Assembly (NCBI GenBank): GCA_020201415.1
Contig: JAIVGW010000025.1
Span: 1-8,187, forward strand
Source of the DNA: Lentisphaerota bacterium
GTDB lineage: Bacteria; Verrucomicrobiota; Kiritimatiellia; JAAZAB01
Reading direction: 5' to 3'
DNA length: 8,187 bases
The position numbers and the translations under genes were made by a program. Shown here piece by piece: positions 1-6,576 of this stretch; position 1 is the stretch's first letter; every line of letters begins with the position of its first letter. Below the pieces are notes generated by a model. It ran no database searches. It saw only the letters and a program-made list of their open reading frames with translations, and was not told the DNA's origin.

Positions 1-1440
1 GACCAGCACCGCTGGGACTGTGTCGGCGCCTATGGAAACCGCGATATTCAGACGCCTGGCATTGACGCGCTCGCCGACGATGGCGTCCGTTACGCCAACG
101 CGTTCTGTCCCTTCCCGGTTTGCACGCCGTCGCGCTACAGCCTGCTCAGCGGCCTCTACGTCCACCAACACCTGGGGTGGTCCAATCACTGCACCCTCCC
201 GGCCGGTATCGACACCTTTCCGAAGCAATTGCGGCGTGCCGGTTACCGCTCGACGGCTGTGGGAAAGATGCACTTCACGCCGACCTACCTTGATGTCGGG
301 TTCGACGAGATGTGGCTGGCCGAGCAGCATGGCCCGGGACGATATGATGATGACTATCATCGTTGGCTGATGGCGGAGGGCCTCTGCGACCGGAACGACC
401 TGGAGGATCAGGTTGACGAATACCGGGAACGGGCAACGGCATGCTACTGGGAGAACATGGGCGCTCAGGTCTCCAATCTGGATGAAGCGCATCATTCGAC
501 CACATGGATTGGCGACAAGGCGATGGAGACCTTGGCGTCCTGGGGGAGCGAGTCAAATCTGTTGATGGTCGGCTTCATCAAGCCCCATCATCCCTTTGAT
601 CCTCCGGCGCCATGGGACATGATGTATGACCCGCGGTCTCTGAGTTTGCTGCCGGGGTGGACCGAATCGTGTCTTGAGGCCGATTTGGACCATTCCAGCG
701 GTTTCTTCCCCCACAAGGATTTGACCGAAGCTTCGCTGCGCAAGGTCATGGCGCTCTACTACGCCTCGATCAGCCAAATCGACCACCAGGTCGGTCGCAT
801 GATCAACCTGCTCAAGGAGCAGGGGCTGTATGATGACACGCTGATCGTCTACACCAGCGACCATGGCGACTACATGGGCTTCCATCACCTGCTGCTCAAG
901 GGCGGCGCCATGTATGACCCCACCATGCGCGTGCCGCTCATACTCAAGTATCCGGGGAATGCCGGGGCCGGCTCCGTGGGCCGTGGGTTGACCAGCAATG
1001 TCGACGTGGCACCGACGATTCTGGCGGCGGCTGGCGTCGCGACGCCGGCAATGATGGCCGGGCGGGATCTTGCTTCCCACCCCGAAGGCAGTCCTTTCGT
1101 CGTGGGCGAGAGTTACAGCCGGAATCACTACATGCTGCGTACCGACCGCGACAAGCTGATCCTGAATCGGGACGAACCGAACAGTCGCTATTACGATCTC
1201 GAGACGGACCCGCTGGAGCTGGACAATCGCTTCCGTGATTCCACCTGCCAGGAGCGCGTCTCCAAGCTCAAGGCCATGTTGCTGCGCTGGACGCTCTTTC
1301 AAGCGCCGAGCGTTTGCCATCTCGACTACGAGGCGCCCCTGGCGCCGGCCGCCAACGCGCCGGTCCGCAACGATGGACACGTGGATGAACGGGAGGCCTA
1401 TTTCAGGAGAATGATGGGGGTACTGTCAAAAGTTTTATGA
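1..1440 (+). CDS. S1-family (formylglycine-dependent) sulfatase, 5' end cut by window edge
   Basis: Hydrolyses sulfate esters, presumably on a sulfated glycan. The frame is open from base 1 to the TGA at 1438-1440, giving 479 visible residues; only about 10-20 N-terminal residues should be missing, because the visible start DQHRWDCVGAYGN is the usual opening block of the family. The catalytic motif CTPSR is at visible residues 41-45 (bases 121-135), with Cys41 the residue that would be oxidised to formylglycine. Other family residues seen are GKMH (88-91), KPHHPF (194-199), the metal-binding SDHGD (D287, H288, D290) and Lys300 in LLKGG. All expected active-site residues are present, so it looks functional. 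A signal peptide cannot be judged because the N-terminus is absent. Maturation would need a formylglycine-generating enzyme or anaerobic maturase, not in this window. The S1 subfamily and substrate cannot be assigned by eye. Confidence 0.95.
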   Translation, partial: DQHRWDCVGAYGNRDIQTPGIDALADDGVRYANAFCPFPVCTPSRYSLLSGLYVHQHLGWSNHCTLPAGIDTFPKQLRRAGYRSTAVGKMHFTPTYLDVGFDEMWLAEQHGPGRYDDDYHRWLMAEGLCDRNDLEDQVDEYRERATACYWENMGAQVSNLDEAHHSTTWIGDKAMETLASWGSESNLLMVGFIKPHHPFDPPAPWDMMYDPRSLSLLPGWTESCLEADLDHSSGFFPHKDLTEASLRKVMALYYASISQIDHQVGRMINLLKEQGLYDDTLIVYTSDHGDYMGFHHLLLKGGAMYDPTMRVPLILKYPGNAGAGSVGRGLTSNVDVAPTILAAAGVATPAMMAGRDLASHPEGSPFVVGESYSRNHYMLRTDRDKLILNRDEPNSRYYDLETDPLELDNRFRDSTCQERVSKLKAMLLRWTLFQAPSVCHLDYEAPLAPAANAPVRNDGHVDEREAYFRRMMGVLSKVL

Positions 1441-1465
1441 AAAAAACAAAAACGGGGATCGGTGG

Positions 1466-1488
1466 ACGAGAACGGGCGACGAGAGCGG
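1466..1488 (+). repeat. Family B repeat, solo copy (10-3-10 unit)
   Basis: Two near-identical 10-base units, ACGAGAACGG (1466-1475) and ACGAGAGCGG (1479-1488), are separated by GCG. The same 23-base module recurs in inverted orientation at 6577-6599 and in direct orientation at 6625-6647. The similarity to the reverse complement of 6575-6604 extends over 1461-1490, with 27 of 30 bases matching. No inverted partner is seen nearby; the copy lies just outside the left arm of the element at 1502-1726. Confidence 0.7.
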
Positions 1489-1501
1489 ATCGTAAAACGG
1501 G

Positions 1502-1533
1502 AGATTAAGGCGAAAGAATAGGGCGAAAGATTA
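1502..1533 (+). repeat. Left inverted arm, family A repeat
   Basis: Contains GCGAAAGAAT (1510-1519), AGG, then GCGAAAGATT (1523-1532). It pairs with 1695-1726 at 31 of 32 positions. The ATG at 1533-1535 begins at its last base. Confidence 0.8.
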
Positions 1534-1544
1534 TGGGAAAGAGT

Positions 1545-1667
1545 ATGGCGAATTACTTCCCACATGAGCAACTTGATGTCTACGGTGTTACTTTGAAGTT
1601 TGCAGCGCTTGCGGACAAACTACTTGGCACGTGGTCATCTTCATGGGCGGTGTATCTGGATGAATAG
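1545..1667 (+). pseudogene. Truncated four-helix-bundle protein (S23/IVP-like) remnant
   Basis: A 40-residue reading frame from ATG 1545 to TAG 1665-1667, or 44 residues from ATG 1533. The peptide begins MANYFPHEQLDVYGVTLKF and continues AALADKLLGTW, which resembles the first helix of PF05635/TIGR02436 four-helix-bundle proteins, where an 'LxVYxxAxxF' block near the N-terminus is characteristic. Full members are roughly 110-130 residues, so about two thirds is missing and the frame ends just after the first helix. GGGAAAGAG at 1535-1543 could serve as a ribosome binding site for the 1545 start. Relatives are known inside 23S rRNA intervening sequences and as the Avd accessory protein of diversity-generating retroelements; no rRNA or reverse transcriptase is nearby. 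Family recognition is by eye from a short stretch. Confidence 0.55.
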
Positions 1668-1694
1668 GGCATGCGGAGGGGATCCGGCACCCCT

Positions 1695-1726
1695 TAATCT
1701 TTCGCCCTATTCTTTCGCCCTAATCT
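1695..1726 (-). repeat. Right inverted arm, family A repeat
   Basis: Inverted copy of 1502-1533 with one mismatch. The two 10-base units lie at 1696-1705 and 1709-1718 in reverse orientation. From here to the palindrome at 1856 (bases 1727-1855) I see no gene and no further repeat. Confidence 0.8.
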
Positions 1727-1855
1727 GCGGTCGTCGGGTGGTGCGTAGACTGCAAGAAAAACGGGGGAGGAGGCAGGGAAATCGATGCCCCCATACAAAG
1801 ACAAGTGTTTAATTAAAATACGTGCTGATCTGGTTTTAAAAGTCTATGCAAAATA

Positions 1856-1934
1856 GGTTGCGACGACGCGCAACCCTCCAAACATCAATAAATCCGACTG
1901 TTTTTTCACTGGAGGGTTGCGCGTCGTCGCAACC
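1856..1934. repeat. Nested palindromic repeat (25-base perfect inverted repeat, REP/BIME-like)
   Basis: Arms 1856-1880 and 1910-1934 are perfect reverse complements of 25 bases around a 29-base AT-rich loop. Each arm is itself a smaller hairpin: GGTTGCG, a 6-base loop ACGACG, then CGCAACC in the left arm, and the mirror form in the right arm. The arrangement of two palindromic units in opposite orientation is like that of bacterial REP elements paired into BIMEs. It could form a cruciform or a strong mRNA structure and might block transcription from upstream, but no T-run follows the right arm, so I do not call an intrinsic terminator. No second copy exists in this window. Confidence 0.75.
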
Positions 1935-1997
1935 GTCCGGACTTTTGAAAGTAACTTGTGCTGTCATTTTTGACGGAACGTGGGCGGAAGCAGGGAT

Positions 1998-2069
1998 ATG
2001 TTTATGAAACAGGCGCTGAAAATCAAAAAACCAAAAATCAACCGTAAGGCAATACTCAAAAGGATATAA
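1998..2069 (+). CDS. Possible 23-residue basic leader peptide upstream of the DUF4838 gene
   Basis: A short frame runs from ATG 1998 (or ATG 2004) to TAA 2067-2069 and stops two bases before the ATG of the next gene. The peptide begins MFMKQALKIKKPKINRK and has nine Lys/Arg and no acidic residue. AGGGA sits a few bases upstream (1993-1996 region). The tight spacing would allow translational coupling, and its last codons overlap the ribosome binding site of the next gene. Against this, the stretch is A-rich, so lysine codons and short open frames arise by chance, and the peptide resembles nothing I know. Confidence 0.25.
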   Translation: MFMKQALKIKKPKINRKAILKRI

Positions 2070-2071
2070 CC

Positions 2072-4711
2072 ATGAAATATCTTGATCCGTCAAAATTCGT
2101 TGTCCGCGCAGCATGCATCCTGTTATGGAGCTTGGGTATGGTATCGCCGTCCCGGTCTTCCGAGCGACCTGAATGGAAGCTGGTATTTCATGATGATTTT
2201 GAGCGCGCCGAGCTGGGTGACGCCTGGAACCCGCTGGGCGGGGTGTGGGAAATACAGGACGGCTGCCTCCGCGGCGCCGGGACGCTCGTCTCCAGCCAAC
2301 CTGTTATCGAGGGGGATAAACCCCAATACCAGCGCATGGAATTCGACGCCACCACGGACGTTAACCCCTTTGTCTTCGGGATATTAAAGGATGAGGTAAC
2401 GCCGGAGGTGACGGTGTGTGACATTACCCCGTTCCTGCACTGCGCGAATCCGAAGGACGTATCGCTTGACAGGAAGAAGCGGCCACGGCCTGTTTGGTCG
2501 ACGGGATATTTCTTCCAGTTCGGCGGATTCTACAACACGCGCAACATGTTGAGAAAAGAAGGCGCGATTGTTGTCGATCAAAAGGACGCCGCGATCACGA
2601 TCGTCCCGAACAAGCGTCATCGCATCATCGTAGAGAACGACGAGGGTTTTCTGCGAATGTTCGTGGATGGCGAACTTGTCTTCCAGCATTTCGATAAACA
2701 TCCACTCCAGGACACGAGCCATGGATATATTGGTTTATACTTCTATGGCGCGAATAAAGTGGACGATCTCAAGGTGTATGTCAAGGAAGCCAGGGAAGCG
2801 GTCGCGGCCCACGCGCCCGCCGCGTCCGGCGACGCGGAAGGAAAACTGGCACTGGTTGCGGATGGGAAGAATCCCGCTCCCATTGTGGTTCCCAAAGATG
2901 CGCCGCACTTCACGCGTCAGGCTGCCGGCACGTTGGCCGAGTATATTGAAAAAGTCAGTGGCGCCAAACCGGAAGTGATTGAAGGTGAGACTGATCCAAT
3001 GCCGGAACATGCGATTTGGGTCGGCTACCAGCCGGTACTCAAAAAGCTGTTCCCCAACATCGATCTTGAGTTCAAATACCCCGAGGAAATACTCCTCTCC
3101 GCCAATGCCAAGCATGTCCTGATCGCCGGCCGCGATCGCTGGGACCCTGATTTCACGACCGCTCCCAAGGAGTCATTCCAGAACGGGAGCGTTGATATTC
3201 AAGGCTATCAGCAGGAATACGGCACGGCCAACGCCGTGTATACGTTTATCCAGGACTGCCTTGGCGTGCGTTGGTTATGGCCGGGCGACTTGGGCGAGGA
3301 CATCGTGAAACAAACAACCATTGCCCTGCCGGCATTCGTGTTTCGCTATCATCCTCAAATTCGCATGCGCGACAGCGTGTTCGCTTACCATCGACGTGCG
3401 CGAACCGCGGATGGAAGTCCCGACAATAATTGGATGAAGTATCAGCGCCTGTGGCTTGGTTCGCTTTACGCGGATGTCGGCGGTCACGCGTTCGGTGACT
3501 GGTGGGAACGGTTCCATGAAAGCGATCCGGATTTCTTCGCCTTGCAGCCGGACGGCACGCGCATCGGGATGAATCCGGATGGAAAAAATGTAAAGATGTG
3601 CCTGTCGAACCCGAAAGTGGCGGAGCAGTGGGTTGAAGATATAAGTAAGAAGTTGGCGATCAATCCTTATTTGACCCATTTCACCGCTGCCGAGAACGAT
3701 GGTGGAAATTGGGGATTCTGCGTTTGTGATGAATGCCAAAAGTGGGACCATCCGGATGCCAAACGCAAACAAACAATCTGGAGCGGCGTGATCCAGGACT
3801 ACCTCTCCATGTCCGACCGCCAGGTGCGGTTCGCCAACCGTTGTGCCGAGCTGTTGAATAAAAAATATCCCGGAAAGAATTATTGCGTGACCATTCACGC
3901 TTATGGAAACTCCGTCCCGGCGCCGGTTGAAATATACGCCGCGGACAATGTGCATCCTTCACTGGTTCACAATTTCTTCGACGGATATTCAGAAGTGTCG
4001 GACGAGAATCGCGCGGAATATATCAAGTATACGGATAAAACGAAAAGCCACTTCTGGCGTCCAAATGTCGGCCATAGCGCCCGTTTTCAAGATGGCGGTC
4101 CCGGAGACATGACCCTGGTCGCCGAAAACTTACGGCTCGTCGGTCAACGGGGATGCGTCGGGATCTATGTCGACTATATCCGCGACTATTGGTGGACGCA
4201 GGCTCCATTGTATTATCTGATCGCGCAGATGGTCTGGAATCCCCTTCAGGACGCGGACGCGATCATGGACGACTACTACACGCGCGCCTATGGGCCCGCC
4301 GCCGACACCATGTCGGTGTATTGGTCGCTCATGGAAGTCGCCAGACGAAAAGTCGCCACTGATCCGGAGAAAGACTGGCTCAAGGTCTTTAATGACACGT
4401 TGTATGAACGGGCCAATGACCTGTTGGATCAAGCGGAGCAGGCGGTCGCCGACAGTCCGGAGATTTACACGCAACGTATTGGTTTTACCCGGGCCGGGTT
4501 GACGTTCCTGGAAGTAACCAGTGAAAACATGGAGCTTATGGCCAACTATAAATTCTCGCAGGGCAGGGATACACTATCCTATCAGAAAGCCTTGGATAAT
4601 TGCGAAATTATTGATGCGCTGATCGAAAAATATCCCAATGGCTTTCGGCAGCAAATCCAAAGACAGAAAAGTCAAGCTTTGCCTTTTTATCCCAGGGAAA
4701 TCAAGCGCTGA
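2072..4711 (+). CDS. Secreted two-domain protein: concanavalin-like N-domain plus DUF4838
   Basis: An 879-residue protein, probably exported, of unproven activity. The start at 2072 has AGGA at 2061-2064, seven bases upstream, and opens with a signal-peptide-like stretch (residues 1-30, hydrophobic AACILLWSLGM). Residues 34-237 (WKLVFHDDFERAELGDAW, later FVDGELVF and GYIGLYFYG) look like a concanavalin/laminin-G-type beta-sandwich that could bind glycan. An Ala-rich linker follows at about 238-258. From 260 (LVADGKNPAPIVVPKDAP) comes the domain resembling the N-terminal domain of GH67 enzymes, then DUF4838 (PF16126), with WLWPG at 401-405, ENDGG at 541-545, a Cys triad C550/C552/C555 followed by WDHPD, and GIYVDYIRDYWW near 697-708. 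The C-terminal 150 residues appear helical. DUF4838 proteins are frequent in PVC polysaccharide-degradation loci and are thought to be glycosidase-like; a reaction cannot be assigned. A paralogue lies at 6766. Confidence 0.9.
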   Translation: MKYLDPSKFVVRAACILLWSLGMVSPSRSSERPEWKLVFHDDFERAELGDAWNPLGGVWEIQDGCLRGAGTLVSSQPVIEGDKPQYQRMEFDATTDVNPFVFGILKDEVTPEVTVCDITPFLHCANPKDVSLDRKKRPRPVWSTGYFFQFGGFYNTRNMLRKEGAIVVDQKDAAITIVPNKRHRIIVENDEGFLRMFVDGELVFQHFDKHPLQDTSHGYIGLYFYGANKVDDLKVYVKEAREAVAAHAPAASGDAEGKLALVADGKNPAPIVVPKDAPHFTRQAAGTLAEYIEKVSGAKPEVIEGETDPMPEHAIWVGYQPVLKKLFPNIDLEFKYPEEILLSANAKHVLIAGRDRWDPDFTTAPKESFQNGSVDIQGYQQEYGTANAVYTFIQDCLGVRWLWPGDLGEDIVKQTTIALPAFVFRYHPQIRMRDSVFAYHRRARTADGSPDNNWMKYQRLWLGSLYADVGGHAFGDWWERFHESDPDFFALQPDGTRIGMNPDGKNVKMCLSNPKVAEQWVEDISKKLAINPYLTHFTAAENDGGNWGFCVCDECQKWDHPDAKRKQTIWSGVIQDYLSMSDRQVRFANRCAELLNKKYPGKNYCVTIHAYGNSVPAPVEIYAADNVHPSLVHNFFDGYSEVSDENRAEYIKYTDKTKSHFWRPNVGHSARFQDGGPGDMTLVAENLRLVGQRGCVGIYVDYIRDYWWTQAPLYYLIAQMVWNPLQDADAIMDDYYTRAYGPAADTMSVYWSLMEVARRKVATDPEKDWLKVFNDTLYERANDLLDQAEQAVADSPEIYTQRIGFTRAGLTFLEVTSENMELMANYKFSQGRDTLSYQKALDNCEIIDALIEKYPNGFRQQIQRQKSQALPFYPREIKR

Positions 4712-4795
4712 TTGCCTCCATGGCGAATGAACGGATGGCAATCAACATGAGTTTGCAACAGGCTATTCGACCTATTATGAGACTGTTAGCGATAA

Positions 4796-5581
4796 ATGAA
4801 ATTGAAAATGAGATTTATCTTTGGAACGTTGGTTTTTGTTTTCGGGCTATCAACATTTGCTGGAAATGATGTGAACATGACGTCTGAAGCCCGCATCTTT
4901 AAGGACACGGATGGAGAGGCCATGCCTTACCGGATCATGAAACCGGTCCATTACGATCCCAAGGAAAAACATCCCTTGGTACTCTGTCTGCATGGAGCCG
5001 GAGGTCGGGGTAATGACAACCGAAGCCGCGGGACTGAGGCCTTTAAAGCGCTTTCTCAGGACGATATTCTCCAGAAATATCCGGCTTTTCTGTTGACCCC
5101 GCAATGTCCTAAAGATAAAAAATGGGTTAATACCAGTTGGACGAAAGGATCCTATGCAATTTCCGACGTGCCGATCAGCGAACAGATGAAACGGGTCTTG
5201 CAAATCCTGCAATCCGTTCAAAATGAATTCAATATTGATCCGGATCGTATTTACGTCACGGGACAGTCAATGGGTGGGTATGGCACTTGGGATATTATCT
5301 TGCGGAAACCTAATCTGTTCGCGGCCGCTGTTCCAGTCTGCGGCGCCGGAGATCCCGGACAGGCGGCGAGGATCGCCCATCTTCCCATATGGGCGTTTCA
5401 TGGGGAGCAAGACCCGACCGTGCCGGTTAGCGGGTCAAGGGACATGCGTGCGGCTATAAAAATTGCCGGAGGTGAGATGAAATACACTGAGTATCCCGGA
5501 GTTGGTCACAAGTCTTGGGAAAACGCCTGGGCAGAAAAAGACCTTGTGCCATGGCTTTTCAAGCAAAAGAAATCCGAATAG
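4796..5581 (+). CDS. Secreted alpha/beta-hydrolase (prolyl-oligopeptidase-like, esterase/peptidase)
   Basis: A 261-residue hydrolase with a complete catalytic set. Residues 1-22 are a signal peptide (MKLKMRFIFGTLVFVFGLS), so it should act outside the cytoplasm. The oxyanion-hole block LCLHGAGGRG spans 63-72. The nucleophile elbow GQSMGG is at 156-161 (Ser158), the acid is Asp206 in GEQDPTVP and the base is His238 in GVGHKSW. This pattern and length fit the 'predicted peptidase' (COG4099) and feruloyl/acetyl-esterase-like group, whose members in polysaccharide loci often remove acyl substituents. Whether this one is an esterase or peptidase cannot be read from motifs. No strong ribosome binding site precedes the ATG; Met5 at 4808 is an alternative start. 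It lies 84 bases after the DUF4838 gene and 41 before the next, so co-transcription is plausible. By eye it is less GC-rich than the sulfatase. Confidence 0.88.
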   Translation: MKLKMRFIFGTLVFVFGLSTFAGNDVNMTSEARIFKDTDGEAMPYRIMKPVHYDPKEKHPLVLCLHGAGGRGNDNRSRGTEAFKALSQDDILQKYPAFLLTPQCPKDKKWVNTSWTKGSYAISDVPISEQMKRVLQILQSVQNEFNIDPDRIYVTGQSMGGYGTWDIILRKPNLFAAAVPVCGAGDPGQAARIAHLPIWAFHGEQDPTVPVSGSRDMRAAIKIAGGEMKYTEYPGVGHKSWENAWAEKDLVPWLFKQKKSE

Positions 5582-5622
5582 TCACAGTCAATAAGCATTC
5601 CACAAAAAAAAGGAGACAGGCG

Positions 5623-6033
5623 ATGCTACGGGAGAATATGATTGTTATAACGCTGCTTTGCGTAGGTCATGGATTCGCAGCGCAGTCGGTGGTCAACATG
5701 AATTTCTATGAAGCCTATCAGGCGAGCCAGGGAGAACTTCAACTATATTTAGGGGGGAAATCGCCCAAGAATAACGAAAAAGCGTACGAGACGTATTCAA
5801 CTCTCGCCGCCGAGACGAGCGATTCGGAGTTGGCGACGTTGGCCAGGGCCCGGGCGGCGGTAGCGTTTGGACTTCAGGAAGGCAACTACACACAGGGCTT
5901 GGAACGGGCGACCGCCGTGGCCGACCGGCCCTTGTCGGTTCAATTGAAAAGGCGCTTGAATTCGCCGACGCCAAGCAACACAAACTCAGGATATTGGATT
6001 TTCTGGCTCGCCAGGTGTATGAGCGGACGATGA
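5623..6033 (+). CDS. Helical-repeat (TPR-like) exported protein, N-terminal part before apparent frameshift
   Basis: The start at 5623 is chosen because AGGAG at 5611-5615 lies seven bases upstream and the first residues form a signal peptide (MLRENMIVITLLCVGHGFAA, cleavage near residue 20). A longer frame exists from 5515, but it would overlap the hydrolase gene and hide the signal peptide. Residues 21-102 (NEKAYETYSTLAAE, LATLARARAAVAFGLQEG, YTQGLERATAVADRP) look like paired Ala-rich helices of a TPR/Sel1-type scaffold. After about base 5927 this frame turns into a non-protein-like tail with many Ser, Pro, Asn and Arg and stops at 6031-6033, while the helical pattern resumes in another frame. 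I therefore regard 5623-6476 as one gene of about 284 codons broken by a shift. Function is unknown; such proteins often mediate binding in the periplasm. Confidence 0.7.
   Translation: MLRENMIVITLLCVGHGFAAQSVVNMNFYEAYQASQGELQLYLGGKSPKNNEKAYETYSTLAAETSDSELATLARARAAVAFGLQEGNYTQGLERATAVADRPLSVQLKRRLNSPTPSNTNSGYWIFWLARCMSGR
5925..5940 (+). other. Probable frameshift site in the helical-repeat gene
   Basis: Protein-like sequence passes from one frame (ending ATAVADRP) to the frame one base back (resuming LVGSIEKALEFADAKQ) in this short interval. Neither frame has a stop here, so the exact base is undetermined. I see no classical X-XXY-YYZ slippery heptamer in register, so a base lost by mutation or assembly error is likelier than programmed frameshifting. 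Confidence 0.6.
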
Positions 6034-6476
6034 AAGACGCCGACAAGACGTTCGAAACCGACATGCGGATAATTGAGTTGGATGCCGGCCAATCCGGGAC
6101 ATTGCAGGCCAGGATCCAGGCGTCCGGTTATCTGCGTGCCAATCAGCGTTATGACGAAGCCCTGGCGGTGCTGGGGCCCGGTTGGAGCACGAAAAGTCGA
6201 CACTGGTTCACACTGGGCATGAAGTCCGTTGCCGAAACGCTTGCCGCCGCCGGCCGTTACCGCGAAGCGGCCGACGCCTACCGCGTTATGGCGGAGGCTG
6301 ACGATAAGCAAATGAACGAAGCGGACCGAACGTGGGCGGCGGCGCAGATGGCCCAGATGCTGGCCGAGGCGGGGGACTCCGTGCCTGCCGGGAATGATGG
6401 CAAAGGCCCGATCACGTGGGAAGCCGCAGGCGAAAACGACGATGATCAGGAAGACACTGTAAACGATTTGGAATAA
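5928..6476 (+). CDS. Helical-repeat (TPR-like) exported protein, C-terminal part after apparent frameshift
   Basis: Open from upstream of 5928 to TAA 6474-6476, about 182 residues. It reads as helix pairs: IEKALEFADAKQHKLRILDF, ARIQASGYLRANQRYDEALAVL, SVAETLAAAGRYREAADAYRVM and RTWAAAQMAQMLAEAG. The pattern of small residues with Y-x-E-A-x-x-x-Y is typical of tetratricopeptide repeats. The C-terminal tail (EAAGENDDDQEDTVNDLE) is acidic and probably disordered. If the break is not a frameshift, this would be a separate gene starting at ATG 6030, whose ATGA overlaps the stop of the preceding frame, or at TTG 5994. I disfavour that because the protein-like sequence clearly begins before both starts, and neither offers an export signal. 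Confidence 0.65.
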   Translation, partial: ALVGSIEKALEFADAKQHKLRILDFLARQVYERTMKDADKTFETDMRIIELDAGQSGTLQARIQASGYLRANQRYDEALAVLGPGWSTKSRHWFTLGMKSVAETLAAAGRYREAADAYRVMAEADDKQMNEADRTWAAAQMAQMLAEAGDSVPAGNDGKGPITWEAAGENDDDQEDTVNDLE

Positions 6477-6479
6477 GAT

Positions 6480-6533
6480 AACGCGGCGCACTGGCCGCAA
6501 CCAAATTTTCAACAAGTTGTTCAGCGCCGCGTT
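6480..6533 (+). terminator. 10-base inverted repeat just after the helical-repeat gene
   Basis: AACGCGGCGC (6480-6489) pairs perfectly with GCGCCGCGTT (6524-6533) around a 34-base loop, starting four bases after the stop at 6476. Position and GC content suit a 3'-end structure, but the loop is long and no T-run follows, so an intrinsic terminator is only a possibility; it could be an mRNA-end stabiliser or another dispersed repeat. Confidence 0.3.
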
Positions 6534-6576
6534 GGCGAGAGAAGATTGAGAGGAACGGACGAAGGCAATCGTGGTC

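Larger units (their letters stand above)
1502..1726 (+). mobile_element. Inverted-repeat element enclosing a truncated four-helix-bundle gene
   Basis: Two 32-base arms (1502-1533 and 1695-1726) are inverted copies differing at one position. They bracket 161 bases whose left half reads as the start of a four-helix-bundle (23S-rRNA intervening-sequence protein type) gene. Each arm holds two 10-base units, GCGAAAGAAT and GCGAAAGATT, separated by 3 bases. The gene's remaining length is missing and the right arm follows soon after its stop, so this looks like an internally deleted, non-autonomous copy. No clear target-site duplication is visible outside the arms and no transposase is present. It could instead be a large structured RNA or a dispersed hairpin repeat; genome-wide copies would decide. 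Confidence 0.6.

Noticed and set aside
553..1380. Long open frame of 275 codons on the minus strand
   Set aside because: It lies wholly opposite the sulfatase, whose motifs are intact; the product shows no recognisable family and the frame is explained by GC-rich codon bias.
1466..1532. CRISPR-like array from the regularly spaced repeats
   Set aside because: Only two units per site, 3-base spacers and inverted pairing do not fit a CRISPR array, and no cas gene is present.
1600..1812. Possible 70-codon gene in the first spacer
   Set aside because: It crosses the right arm of the inverted-repeat element, lacks a ribosome binding site and has no protein-like pattern.
1963..1974. GTCA-TTTT-TGAC dyad upstream of the DUF4838 gene as an operator
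   Set aside because: A 4-base half site in an AT-rich spacer is expected by chance, and no regulator or second copy is present.
1836..2114. Minus-strand 92-codon frame across the palindrome and the start of the DUF4838 gene
   Set aside because: It overlaps the perfect palindrome and the signal-peptide region of a supported gene, and its product resembles no family.
3275..3955. Minus-strand open frame of 226 codons inside the DUF4838 gene
   Set aside because: Antisense shadow of a clearly coding region with conserved motifs on the plus strand.
4710..4743. GATTGCC / GGCAATC hairpin as a terminator after the first DUF4838 gene
   Set aside because: Only a 7-base stem with a 20-base loop and no T-run; too weak to call.
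4753..4778. TTGCAA and TATTAT as a promoter for the hydrolase gene
   Set aside because: The spacing between the boxes is only 14 bases, too short for a standard sigma-70 promoter, and the gene may be read through from upstream.
5925..5940. Programmed -1 ribosomal frameshift
   Set aside because: No slippery heptamer is in register and no obvious downstream stem-loop was found; mutation or sequencing error is simpler.
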